From the NCBI RefSeq assembly GCF_001462205.1, contig NZ_LKIR01000121.1:75862-139861 (forward strand): a DNA stretch of 64,000 bases, read 5' to 3'. Position numbers and translations under genes: made by a program. The notes below the pieces were generated by a model. The model saw only the letters and a list, made by a program, of their open reading frames with translations, did not search any database and had not been told where the DNA came from. Below, in pieces: positions 17,891 to 25,760 of the stretch; within the stretch, counting starts at the first letter, position 1, and each line of letters opens with the position of its first letter. Source of the DNA: Haloparvum sedimenti. GTDB lineage: Archaea > Halobacteriota > Halobacteria > Halobacteriales > Haloferacaceae.

Positions 17891-19405
17891 TCAGGCGGCC
17901 TCGGCACGGAGGTCGCCCGAGGTCCGGACGCGCGTCCCGACCGGTTTCTTGACGAAGTCGCCGGTCGCGGTGCCGAACAGCTCCGAGACCCCGCGCTGTG
18001 CCGCCACGTCGAGCAGGCGCTGGTTCACGGTCCCGTCGAGTACCACCGTGTGGGGCGGCTCCGCGGCGTCGGCGACCGCGTCGAAGGCGTCCTCGGCGTC
18101 GGCCTCCGCCAGCACGCCGCCGTCGGCGTCGAGCAGTCGCACGCGGCCGCTCCCCGAGTCGACCACCTCCTGCACGTGCTCCTCGAAGGAGCGTGCGCCA
18201 TCGTCCTCGGCCGATTCGGTTGCGGTCGGCGCAGGCGTCTCCGTGCTCTCGGACTCGCCCGACGTGGACCGCTCTTTCTCCCGCTCGGTCGCGTCGGGTT
18301 CGACTGCGTCGCTTTCGGTCGCACCGCCTTCTGTCGCACCGCCTTCTGTCGCACCGCCTTCGGTCGCACCGCTTTCTGTCGCCTCGGAGTCGCTCGCCGC
18401 CGATCCCTCGGCCCTCCGCGCGTCAGCATCCCGCTCCTCGGCGCGGCGGTCGTCATCGGTCCGTTCGTCGGCATCGTGGGTCGCGTGCTGATCGTCGGCC
18501 GACGCTCCGTCCCCGCGCTCCTCGGTGGCCCCCGCGTCCGACCCGTCGGCCGCTGAACCGCCGTCGTCCGCCTCGACGGCGGCCTCGCGCAGGTTCGGCT
18601 CGTCGGCGACGGTCGCGTACGGCACCTTCGCGCGGAGCGCCTCCAGCACCTCGCCGCGGTCGAGGTCCTCGACGGAGCGCCCGGCGGGCGCGAACGCGGC
18701 GTAGTCCACGTCGCCGACCTGTCCGAGCTCGCGGAGGATCAGCTCGCCGCCGCGGTCGCCGTCGAGGAACGCCGTGACGGTGCGGTCCGCCGTCAGGTCC
18801 GCGACCGCGTCCGGGACGTTCGTCCCCTCGACCGCGACCGCGTTCTTGATGCCGGCGTCGAGGAGGGTCGAGACGTCCGCGCGCCCCTCGACCACGATGA
18901 CCGCATCGGAGTCGCCGACGCGCGGGCCCGCGGGTAGCCCCTCGTACTCGGTGACGCCCTCGACTCGGGCGGCCTCGCGGACCTCGTCCAGCACGTCGTC
19001 GCTGGACAGCGAGGTCTCCTCGAACCCCGACGCGAGCAGTTCCTTCGCGCGGTCGACGACCTCGCGACGCTTGGCCGCGCGGACGTCCTCGATGCTGGTC
19101 ACCTCGACGGAGGCCTCGCAGGGCCCGATCCGCGTGATCGTCTCGAGAGCGGCGCCGAGGATGGCCGTCTCCACCTTCTCGAGGCTCGAGGCGACGGTGA
19201 GCTCTCCGAACGACTGTCCGTTCTCCGATTCGATCGCGACGTCGATCCGGCCGACTTTGTCCGACTGCTGGAGGTCGCGCAGGTCCAACTCGTCGCCGAG
19301 CAGGCCTTCGGTCTGCCCGAAGACCGCGCCGACCACGTCGGACCGCTCGACCACCCCGTCGGCCGCGATGGTCGCGTGAATGAGATATTTTGCTGTGTCT
19401 TCCAT
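17891..19405 (-). CDS. dnaG: archaeal DnaG primase-like protein
   Basis: 504 residues. An N-terminal archaeal DnaG domain (MEDTAKYLIHATIAADGVVE onward) is followed by a TOPRIM domain. The TOPRIM domain has the catalytic Glu in DAVIVVEGRADVSTLLDAG (near residue 175) and the metal-binding DGDRGG (near 216-221). Archaeal DnaG has primase activity and associates with the RNA exosome. Between TOPRIM and the C-terminal domain is a long acidic low-complexity linker (about residues 285-400) that includes a five-residue repeat. The ATG at 19405 is preceded by a small CCCC-GGAA-GGGG hairpin in the leader. Confidence 0.93.
   Translation of the reverse strand: MEDTAKYLIHATIAADGVVERSDVVGAVFGQTEGLLGDELDLRDLQQSDKVGRIDVAIESENGQSFGELTVASSLEKVETAILGAALETITRIGPCEASVEVTSIEDVRAAKRREVVDRAKELLASGFEETSLSSDDVLDEVREAARVEGVTEYEGLPAGPRVGDSDAVIVVEGRADVSTLLDAGIKNAVAVEGTNVPDAVADLTADRTVTAFLDGDRGGELILRELGQVGDVDYAAFAPAGRSVEDLDRGEVLEALRAKVPYATVADEPNLREAAVEADDGGSAADGSDAGATEERGDGASADDQHATHDADERTDDDRRAEERDADARRAEGSAASDSEATESGATEGGATEGGATEGGATESDAVEPDATEREKERSTSGESESTETPAPTATESAEDDGARSFEEHVQEVVDSGSGRVRLLDADGGVLAEADAEDAFDAVADAAEPPHTVVLDGTVNQRLLDVAAQRGVSELFGTATGDFVKKPVGTRVRTSGDLRAEAA
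18309..18380 (-). repeat. 15-bp in-frame repeat in the dnaG linker
   Basis: Four to five 15-base units encode tandem Gly-Gly-Ala-Thr-Glu copies (GGATE, with SGATE and ESDAVE variants) in the acidic linker of DnaG. Units are nearly identical at the DNA level, indicating recent slippage expansion. Confidence 0.8.
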
Positions 19406-19521
19406 GTGAGATCCCCTTCCGGGGCGTGTTGATGATGATGAACGGCGGCCGTGCCGCCACCTCGTGAAGTTGGTCCGAGCCGGGGAAATAGCTATCGTGT
19501 CGGCCTCCGATCGCTCCGTCT

Positions 19522-19538
19522 GAAGAAAAAATTTCTTC
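19522..19538. promoter_or_regulatory. AT-rich inverted repeat between dnaG and the DUF3311 gene
   Basis: GAAGAAA and TTTCTTC are perfect 7-bp arms separated by AAA, in a GC-rich genome. The site is 117 bases upstream of dnaG and 64 bases upstream of the divergent transporter pair. It may be an operator or a bidirectional promoter element; no cognate regulator is identified. Confidence 0.4.
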
Positions 19539-19566
19539 GAATAAGCTGTTCGGTGGACTTCAGCAG

Positions 19567-19575
19567 AATTTATTA
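19567..19575 (+). promoter_or_regulatory. TATA box for DUF3311/symporter operon
   Basis: AATTTATTA is centred about 31 bases before the ATG at 19602, implying a leader of a few bases. Confidence 0.5.
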
Positions 19576-19601
19576 CCGGTTGGCGTGTTTTCTCGCCGAC
19601 G

Positions 19602-19889
19602 ATGGCAGATCAGAATCGAGATTTCGTCTGGATCCCGACGTTCGCGGTGCTGATCGTCTTCGCGGTGCCCTGGTTCCTCTGGGGCGTCGACCGCGTGGTC
19701 GCCGGCCTCCCGGTGTGGGTGTGGTGGCACGTCGGCTGGATGTGTCTGTGTGCGGTCCTGTTCGCGCGGTTCGCGCGAGGGGCGTGGAATCGCGGAATGC
19801 GCGTGGACTTCGGGCCGACCGCGGACGGAACGGATGCGGAAGCCTTCGACCGCGACGACGCCCGCGCCGACGGCGGTGAGCGCGCGTGA
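19602..19889 (+). CDS. DUF3311 small membrane protein
   Basis: 95 residues with two transmembrane helices (about residues 10-30 and 40-62) and an acidic cytosolic tail. DUF3311 proteins are commonly encoded directly before sodium:solute symporters and are thought to be their small partner subunit. Here the stop overlaps the GTG start of the symporter by 4 bases, which supports coupling. The WFLWGVDRVVAGLPVWVWWH stretch is the typical core. The function itself is inferred from gene order. Confidence 0.82.
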   Translation: MADQNRDFVWIPTFAVLIVFAVPWFLWGVDRVVAGLPVWVWWHVGWMCLCAVLFARFARGAWNRGMRVDFGPTADGTDAEAFDRDDARADGGERA

Positions 19890-21349
19890 GCCTCGCGGTG
19901 CAACTCGGCGTCGTCGTCGGCTACCTGCTGGTGGCGCTCGCGGTCGGCCTCGCCGCCTACCGCGTCGCGGAGTCGACCGCCGCCGACTACTACCTCGCCG
20001 GGCGGTCGCTCGGGACCGTCGTGCTGCTTTTCACCACGTTCGCGACGCTTTTGTCGGCGTTCACCTTCTTCGGCGGGCCGGACCTCGCGTACGCGGCCGG
20101 CCCGGAGTGGATCCTCGTGATGGGGGCCATGGACGGCGTGCTGTTCGCGGTGCTGTGGTACGTCATCGGCTACCGCCAGTGGCTGATCGGGCGAGCGCAG
20201 GGGTACCTCACGCTCGGCGAGCTGCTGGGAGACCGGTTCGACTCGACGGGCCTGCGCGCGCTCGTCGCGGGCGTGAGCCTGCTGTGGCTGTTCCCGTACG
20301 TGATGCTCCAACAGATGGGTGCCGGAGAGGCCCTCGTCGGGCTCACGGATGGCGCGGTTCCCTACTGGGGCGGCGCGGCGCTCATCACCGTCTTCATGGT
20401 CGCGTACGTCGGCCTCGCTGGAATGCGCGGCGTCGCGTGGACGGACACGGTCCAGGGGCTGTTCATGCTCTCGGTCGTCTGGGTCGCGGTCGTCTGGGTG
20501 CTCTCTTCGGTCGGCGGCCTCGGCGCCGCGACGGGCGCGATGGTCGAGGCCCGGCCCGACTTCGCGAGCCTCGGCGGCGGCACGTACACGCCGGGGTTCA
20601 TCGTCTCCTCGGCGATCACCATCGCGTTCGGCGTGACGATGTTCCCGCAGATCAACCAGCGGTTCTTCGTCGCCGGCTCCGAGCGCGTCCTCAAGCGCTC
20701 GTTCGCGCTGTGGCCGGTCCTCGTGCTGCTCCTTTTCGTCCCCGCGTTCATGCTCGGTGCGTGGGCCGCCGGGCTCCCTATCGAGGTGCCGGAGGGCGCG
20801 AACGTGCTCCCGGTGCTGCTGAACGAGTACACCCCGGGGTGGTTCGCGGCGCTGGTGATCGCGGGCGCGATGGCCGCGATGATGTCCTCCTCGGACTCGA
20901 TGCTGCTGTCGGGGTCGTCGTACCTCACACGGGACCTCTACCGGCCGCTCGTCGACCCGGCCGCGAGCGAGCGGCGCGAGGCGTGGGTCGCTCGGGTCGG
21001 CGTCGCCCTGTTCGCGACGCTGGCGTTCCTCGCGAGCCTCACGCGGCCCGGGACGCTGATCGAGGTCGGCGACACCGCCTTCTCCGGGTTCGCGCTCCTG
21101 GCCCCGCCGGTGATCCTCGCGCTCTACTGGCGCGGCGCGACGACGTGGGGCATGGTCGCCGGCATCGTCGTCCCGCAGGTCGCGTACCTCCTGCTCGTGC
21201 TCGTCCCCGCGCTCCCCCGGAGCTACGCCGGGTGGGACTACGCGCTCGCGCTGATGGTCCTGGCCGCGGCCCTCACGGTCGCCGTCTCGGTGGCCACGAC
21301 CGCGTCGCCGACCGCGGACCCGCGTCGAGTCGGTCTGGGTGCGGACTAA
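19886..21349 (+). CDS. sodium:solute symporter (SSS family)
   Basis: 487-residue membrane protein with about thirteen hydrophobic helices. It shows the SSS-family layout: YYLAGRSLG early, AMMSSSDSMLLSGSSYLTRDLY around the core helix-8 region, and a conserved FSGFALLAPP. It would couple Na+ entry to uptake of an organic acid, amino acid or sugar; the substrate cannot be read from the sequence. GTG start at 19886, overlapping the end of the DUF3311 gene, with which it forms a two-gene unit. Confidence 0.9.
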   Translation: MSLAVQLGVVVGYLLVALAVGLAAYRVAESTAADYYLAGRSLGTVVLLFTTFATLLSAFTFFGGPDLAYAAGPEWILVMGAMDGVLFAVLWYVIGYRQWLIGRAQGYLTLGELLGDRFDSTGLRALVAGVSLLWLFPYVMLQQMGAGEALVGLTDGAVPYWGGAALITVFMVAYVGLAGMRGVAWTDTVQGLFMLSVVWVAVVWVLSSVGGLGAATGAMVEARPDFASLGGGTYTPGFIVSSAITIAFGVTMFPQINQRFFVAGSERVLKRSFALWPVLVLLLFVPAFMLGAWAAGLPIEVPEGANVLPVLLNEYTPGWFAALVIAGAMAAMMSSSDSMLLSGSSYLTRDLYRPLVDPAASERREAWVARVGVALFATLAFLASLTRPGTLIEVGDTAFSGFALLAPPVILALYWRGATTWGMVAGIVVPQVAYLLLVLVPALPRSYAGWDYALALMVLAAALTVAVSVATTASPTADPRRVGLGAD

Positions 21350-21365
21350 GCGCGGATTGGGGCGG

Positions 21366-22244
21366 CTATCCGTCGTCGGCCTCAGGGCCGACGCGGTCGC
21401 TGATCGCCCCGGTGACTCGGGCCGCGGTCCGGGCGTCGACATGGCGCTCCGCGAACGCGACCCGGGCGCTCTCGGCGGCCTCGCGGTCGACGGAGAAGTC
21501 GGGTGACGCGAGTCCGTCTCGGACCGCGGGGTCGTCGTAGGCGACCTCCCACAGCACCAGCGGTTCGGGCGGCGCGGCGCCGAACGCCCGTCGCCCCGTC
21601 AGCGGCTCGGTGTCGAGCGCTCGGTCCACGTCAGCCAGGTCGGCGTCACCCGTCCCGACCGCGCGGACCAGCGTAACCGCGCGCCGGACGAACGCGCGCG
21701 GGAAGCCGTCGGCGGCGAACTCGATCACCAGCGCGTCCCCCTCTCGGGTCGCCCCCGCGGAGAGGTCGCGGACCGTCCCCTCGTCGTCGGGCGTGAAGTT
21801 CGCGAAGTCGTGGCTCCCGGAGAGGCGGTCGAGCGCGGCGCGGACGCGGGCGGCGTCGATCCGCCCGGCCGGGGATCCGGAGCGGGGATCGCGGGGCGCA
21901 TGGAGGTAGTAGCGGTAGACGCGCCGCGCGGCGTGATGCTGGGCGTGGAACCCCTCGGGCACCTCGGCGCTCGCCCACGCGCGGACGGTGCCGGGGAGTT
22001 GGCCGTTGAACGCGCGCGGCGTGAGCCAGTCGGGGGCGTCGAACGCCACCGTCTGGCCGACCGCGGAGACGCCGGCGTCGGTCCGGCCCGCGGCCGCGTA
22101 CCCCGGCGGCCGGTGGTCGTCCGCGCCGAGGACCCCGTGATCGCGGAGCGCGTCGAACAGCGTTCCCTCGACGGTCGGGACCTGCGGCTGGCGCTGGAAG
22201 CCCGAGAAGGGGCGACCGTCGTAGGCGATGCGGAACGCGCGCAC
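21366..22244 (-). CDS. truA: tRNA pseudouridine(38-40) synthase
   Basis: Isomerises uridines 38-40 of the tRNA anticodon arm. 292 residues. The catalytic aspartate is in GRTDAGVSAVGQ (about residues 53-64). It is preceded by the AYDGRPFSGFQRQP start block and followed by ARRVYRYYL and SGSHDFANFTP, all TruA signatures. The C-terminal part is rich in Ala/Asp/Arg. ATG at 22244. It is convergent with the symporter (16-base gap). Confidence 0.92.
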   Translation of the reverse strand: MRAFRIAYDGRPFSGFQRQPQVPTVEGTLFDALRDHGVLGADDHRPPGYAAAGRTDAGVSAVGQTVAFDAPDWLTPRAFNGQLPGTVRAWASAEVPEGFHAQHHAARRVYRYYLHAPRDPRSGSPAGRIDAARVRAALDRLSGSHDFANFTPDDEGTVRDLSAGATREGDALVIEFAADGFPRAFVRRAVTLVRAVGTGDADLADVDRALDTEPLTGRRAFGAAPPEPLVLWEVAYDDPAVRDGLASPDFSVDREAAESARVAFAERHVDARTAARVTGAISDRVGPEADDG

Positions 22245-22309
22245 GGACCGAGGCAGGCGGCGGGCGGGCTAAAAGGACGCGGCTCGGGTCGCGATGGACG
22301 GGGCGTCGG

Positions 22310-22759
22310 CTACGCGTCGGCGGCGGCGTCGCGGTCGTTCATCGGCACCGTCGTCACCGGGACCGGCGCGTGTCTGACCACGCGCTCGGCGACCGACCCC
22401 AGAAGGAAGTGCTGGACGCCGGTGCGCGTGTGGCTCGGCATGACGACGATATCTATCCCCTCGTCCTCGATCACCTCGGAGATAACCTCCTCGGGACGGC
22501 CGCGGACCACGTGCGTTCGCGTCTCTATCCCTCGTTCGTCCAGGTCCGCCTCGACCTCGTGGACGCGGTCGCGGGCGGCGCTCTCGATGCGGTCGGCGAG
22601 GGACCCGACCTCCGGGCCGGTGAGCGTCTCGACCACGGTGTCGGCGACCGACAGCACGTGAACGGTCGCGCCGTCGCGCTCCCCGATGTGGGCGGCGTGC
22701 GGGATCGCTCGGCTGGCGTCGCTGTCCGGGGCGACCGGCAGCAGCACGTCGTCGTACAT
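22310..22759 (-). CDS. universal stress protein (UspA family)
   Basis: 149 residues with the Usp alpha/beta fold. It begins MYDDVLLPVAPDSDASRAI, has a central DIVVMPSHTRTGV block, and ends with GSVAERVVRHAPVPVTTVP. The last matches the ATP-binding class (G-x2-G-x9-GS pattern partly present). Such proteins are induced by stress in haloarchaea; no target is known for this one. ATG at 22759. A 16-bp tandem repeat lies between it and hisS. Confidence 0.88.
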   Translation of the reverse strand: MYDDVLLPVAPDSDASRAIPHAAHIGERDGATVHVLSVADTVVETLTGPEVGSLADRIESAARDRVHEVEADLDERGIETRTHVVRGRPEEVISEVIEDEGIDIVVMPSHTRTGVQHFLLGSVAERVVRHAPVPVTTVPMNDRDAAADA

Positions 22760-22800
22760 GACCGAAGGGTTGCGGGCGGAGGGGAAAAACCGTGGCGGCC

Positions 22801-22848
22801 GCGGTCGGAAGCGGGCGCGGTCGGAAGCGGACGCCGTCGGAAACCGCC
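22801..22848 (+). repeat. 16-bp tandem repeat, three units
   Basis: Units are GCGGTCGGAAGCGGGC, GCGGTCGGAAGCGGAC and the more diverged GCCGTCGGAAACCGCC. The array lies in the 111-base spacer between the Usp gene and hisS. Confidence 0.75.
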
Positions 22849-22870
22849 CGTCAACCGCGAGCGACCGGCG

Positions 22871-24187
22871 CTACTCGTAGTCCTCGTAGGTCGGCCGGCC
22901 CTCCTCGGGCGGGAACTCGTCGACCGGGACCGTCGTCTGGTCGCCGGAGCCCATGTCCTTTATCGTCACCTCGTCGTTGGCGAGGTCCTGCTCGCCGACG
23001 ATGACGACGGTCTCGGCGTTGATGGAGTCAGCGTAGCCCATCTGGGCGCCGAAGCTCCGGTCGGCCACGTCCGTCTCCACGACGTGCCCGAGGTCGCGCA
23101 GGTCGCGTGCGATGGCGGCGGCCTCGCTCCGCGTGTCGCCCACGGTGAGCACGAAGTAGTCGGTCGTCAGCTCCTCGTCGGGCCAGACGCCGGCGCGCTG
23201 GCACAGCAGCGCGAGCGTCTCGTGGCCCGGCGCGACGCCGACCGCGGGCGTCGGCTGGCCGCCGAAGCTCTCGATCAGGTCGTCGTAGCGCCCGCCGCCG
23301 AACACCGACCGACTCACCTCGCCGGTCGAGTCGAAACACTCGAAGACGACGCCGGTGTAGTAGTCGAGCCCGCGGGCGGTCGTCAGCGACAGCTTACAGA
23401 ACTCGGCGGCACCGAAGTCGTCCGCGGCCGCGAGCACGTTTCGCAGGTTCTCGACGGCGGCCGCCACGTCGTCGCCGCCCGCCTCGGCGACCGCGTCGAG
23501 GTCGTCGACCGTCTCCACCCCGGCGATCAGGTCGTCGAACTCCCGGGCCGTCTCGCGGTCGAGGCCGGCGTCCGACAGCAGGCCGAGGTACTCGGCGTCG
23601 TCGACCTTCGCGCGCTTGTCGACCGCGCGGATCGCGGCGGCGGTGTCGACCGCCTCGGGGTCGTCCGCGAGCGCGCGGACGAGGCCGCCGAGGATGTCGC
23701 GGTGCGAGACGCGAAACTCGAAGTCGTCGCCGGTCAGCCCGAGTTCGGTGAGCGCGTCGGCGGCGAACGCCAGCACCTCGGCGTCGGCCTCCGGCTCCGC
23801 GGAGCCGAACACGTCGACGTTGGTCTGGTAGAACTCCCGGAACCGGCCCTGCTGGACCTGCTCGTAGCGCCAGAACGGGCGCGTGGAGACCCACTTGATC
23901 GGCTTCGACAGCTCCTGGCCCTTCCCGACGACCATGCGCGCGACCGTCGGGGTGAGCTCCGGCGTCATCGCCACGTCGCGGCCGCCCTTGTCCTCGAAGT
24001 GGTAGAGCTCGTCGACGATCTCCTCGCCGGACTTGTCGACGTACATTTCGGTCCGCTCCAGCGCGGGCGTGGCGATCTCGCGGAAGCCGTACCGGGCCGC
24101 GACCGCCTCCAGCGTGGCGGCGACCTCGGCGCGGGCGGACTGCTCCTCGGGGTAGAACTCCCTGAACCCCTTGAGTCCCTCGTACAT
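22871..24187 (-). CDS. hisS: histidine--tRNA ligase
   Basis: 438 residues, class II aminoacyl-tRNA synthetase charging tRNA-His. Motif 2 is visible as the KWVSTRPFWRYEQVQQGRFR region followed by REFYQTNVDVFG. The histidine-specific loop is SLTTARGLDYYTGVVFE, and motif 3 is in GGGRYDDLIESFGGQPTPAVG. The C-terminal anticodon-binding domain begins near residue 335 (DYFVLTVGDT). ATG at 24187. Repeat copy 2 lies just upstream of its start, so its promoter must lie in or near that element. Confidence 0.95.
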   Translation of the reverse strand: MYEGLKGFREFYPEEQSARAEVAATLEAVAARYGFREIATPALERTEMYVDKSGEEIVDELYHFEDKGGRDVAMTPELTPTVARMVVGKGQELSKPIKWVSTRPFWRYEQVQQGRFREFYQTNVDVFGSAEPEADAEVLAFAADALTELGLTGDDFEFRVSHRDILGGLVRALADDPEAVDTAAAIRAVDKRAKVDDAEYLGLLSDAGLDRETAREFDDLIAGVETVDDLDAVAEAGGDDVAAAVENLRNVLAAADDFGAAEFCKLSLTTARGLDYYTGVVFECFDSTGEVSRSVFGGGRYDDLIESFGGQPTPAVGVAPGHETLALLCQRAGVWPDEELTTDYFVLTVGDTRSEAAAIARDLRDLGHVVETDVADRSFGAQMGYADSINAETVVIVGEQDLANDEVTIKDMGSGDQTTVPVDEFPPEEGRPTYEDYE

Positions 24188-24320
24188 GCCTCCCGGTTCG
24201 GCGACCGGGCGCTTGAAAGCATCCTTTCCAGGGCGAGCGGAGATCGCGGTGCTGTGAGGAGTCGCAGGAGTCTACGCAGGTGTTTCTCTCGTAGACCCTG
24301 TTGATCTGGACAGCACCACC

Positions 24321-24487
24321 CAGAAAGCCCCAGCCGACTCTCTGTACTACTGATCGGGTTCTATTGCAAACTCTGCTGCTCTGGACAGCAACGTCCAGAA
24401 AGCCCCAGCCGACTCTCTGTACTACTGATCGGGTTCTATTGCAAACTCTGCTGCTCTGGACAGCAACGTCCAGAAAGCCCCAGCCGG
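24321..24487 (-). repeat. 75-bp tandem duplication in the tail of repeat copy 2
   Basis: Two perfect or near-perfect 75-base units start at 24321 and 24396. A third begins at 24471 (CAGAAAGCCCCAGCC) and passes into the main body of the element. Each unit contains the motif read on the minus strand as GGCTGGGGCTTTCTGG. Confidence 0.9.
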
Positions 24488-24728
24488 CTCGACCCGCCGG
24501 GCCTCGCTGCGCTCCTCGCTCTCCGCACAGCCCGCTGCGGTGCTTGCGTCGTCCGGGCGGGACCGAGCCGGCTGCCCCTTTCAGTCCCACCCCGAACAGC
24601 ACCGCAACCGCTCCGCACCGCAGCCTCACACCTCCCCAGCCTCGCCGCAGCCGCGGTCGCGTGACCGCAACGCAACGCGACCGCGGCTGCGGGCTCCCTC
24701 GCGCGCGTTTCTCGCGCGCGCCGACCGC
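24321..24728 (-). repeat. interspersed structured repeat, copy 2
   Basis: Fills most of the 597-base gap between the Vms1-like gene and hisS and runs in their transcription direction. It matches copy 1 (9841-10265) in block order. It contains an 8-bp CG hairpin (24700-24707 with 24713-24720), a 17-bp perfect hairpin (24645-24661 with 24676-24692) and a long-range helix (24481-24498 with 24556-24574). The stem sequences differ from those of copy 1 while pairing is kept. The tail is duplicated as a 75-bp tandem. A degenerate third tail unit seems to extend to about 24250. Bases 24729-24784 show nothing else. Confidence 0.8.
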
Positions 24729-24784
24729 ACAGCACCGCCACAGTTTCGGGCACCAAGACGATAGGCGGTGTCCCAGTACCCCGG

Positions 24785-25687
24785 TCAGATCCCGTACACG
24801 CGCGTCGTCCAGAAGTCCCGGAAGGCGTCGTTCAGGGCCTCTTCGGGGTCGCCGGTCGCGTCGGCCACGTCCGTCGCGTCCGCGAGGTCGCGCACCTCGC
24901 TCAGCACGCTCCGCTCGCCGACGAGCACCAGCCGGTCCACGTCCGCGCGGACCTCCTCGAGCACCTCGCGGGCCTCCTCGATGTGGTCGTGGATCTGCCC
25001 CTCGCGCCGACGCGCGAACCGGCCCTGCGAGAAGCCGCCCTTCGAGTGCCCCTCCATCACGTCCGTGTGAAACCCCTCGACTGCGACGCGCTCGCCGGCC
25101 TCGTAGGTGCCGACCGCGAAGGTGTCCGCGCGGATCAGGCCGAAGCCCAGTCGCCCGGTCGGCCGGAACCACGCCTCCTCCAGGCGGAAGGAGTCGTCCC
25201 ACGCGCAGAAGGCCTCCTCGGGGGAAAGCGGTGGTCGGAGCGCGGCGCTCACGAGGCCGGCGTCGTCCGCGACCACGACCGCGGGCGCGGCCCGACGCGC
25301 GAGCGGCGCGCGGTCGCCGAGCGTCTCAGAGACGGCTTCGGGCAGCGCATTCCCGTCCGGCAGAAACGCCGTGAGCGCGCCCTCCCGTCCGGCAGAAACG
25401 CCGCGGAGACGGTCGAGCACGTCGCGCGTACGCTCGCCGCTCGCGTCGGTCACGCGCCGGAACTCGAGGTCGGCCTCCTCGGCCCCGCCACGTTCGACGC
25501 GGTCCTCCAGTTCCTCGATGCGGTCCTCCAGCCTGTTGACGCGCTCTTCCGCGCGCTGGCGGTCCGCGACCGCCTCGCTCCGGCGCTCCTCCTCGGCCTC
25601 GGCGCGCCGCTCCAGGTGGCGCTTCTCCTCCTCCAACTCCTCGATGCGCTCCTTCAGCGAGGCGCGGCCGAGCAGCCTGTCGAGCAT
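24785..25687 (-). CDS. archaeal Vms1-like peptidyl-tRNA release factor
   Basis: 300 residues. An N-terminal coiled coil (about residues 9-70, heptad-rich ERIEELEEEKRHLERRAEAE) precedes an eRF1-like VLRF1 domain. Its signature loop reads EGHSKGGFSQGRFARRREGQ near residues 208-227. The Gln after GGFS matches the catalytic glutamine of the Vms1/ANKZF1 family, which frees nascent chains from stalled ribosomes. The likely role is ribosome-associated quality control. ATG at 25687 (MLDRLLGRASLKERI) follows a TATA box. It is not the classical aRF1, which has a GGQ motif. Confidence 0.8.
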   Translation of the reverse strand: MLDRLLGRASLKERIEELEEEKRHLERRAEAEEERRSEAVADRQRAEERVNRLEDRIEELEDRVERGGAEEADLEFRRVTDASGERTRDVLDRLRGVSAGREGALTAFLPDGNALPEAVSETLGDRAPLARRAAPAVVVADDAGLVSAALRPPLSPEEAFCAWDDSFRLEEAWFRPTGRLGFGLIRADTFAVGTYEAGERVAVEGFHTDVMEGHSKGGFSQGRFARRREGQIHDHIEEAREVLEEVRADVDRLVLVGERSVLSEVRDLADATDVADATGDPEEALNDAFRDFWTTRVYGI

Positions 25688-25710
25688 ACCGCCCCTCGGG
25701 CGTCGCTCGT

Positions 25711-25720
25711 GCTTAAAAGG
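25711..25720 (-). promoter_or_regulatory. TATA box for the Vms1-like gene
   Basis: CCTTTTAAGC on the minus strand is centred about 28 bases before the ATG at 25687, predicting a leaderless transcript and confirming that start. Confidence 0.5.
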
Positions 25721-25760
25721 TGGGCGTCGGCGGGACGGCGGCGGCACGCGGCGCCGCGCG

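Noticed and set aside
24321-24728. Insertion sequence
   Set aside because: No transposase, no terminal inverted repeats and no target-site duplication are visible; the homologous copy supports an interspersed structured repeat instead.
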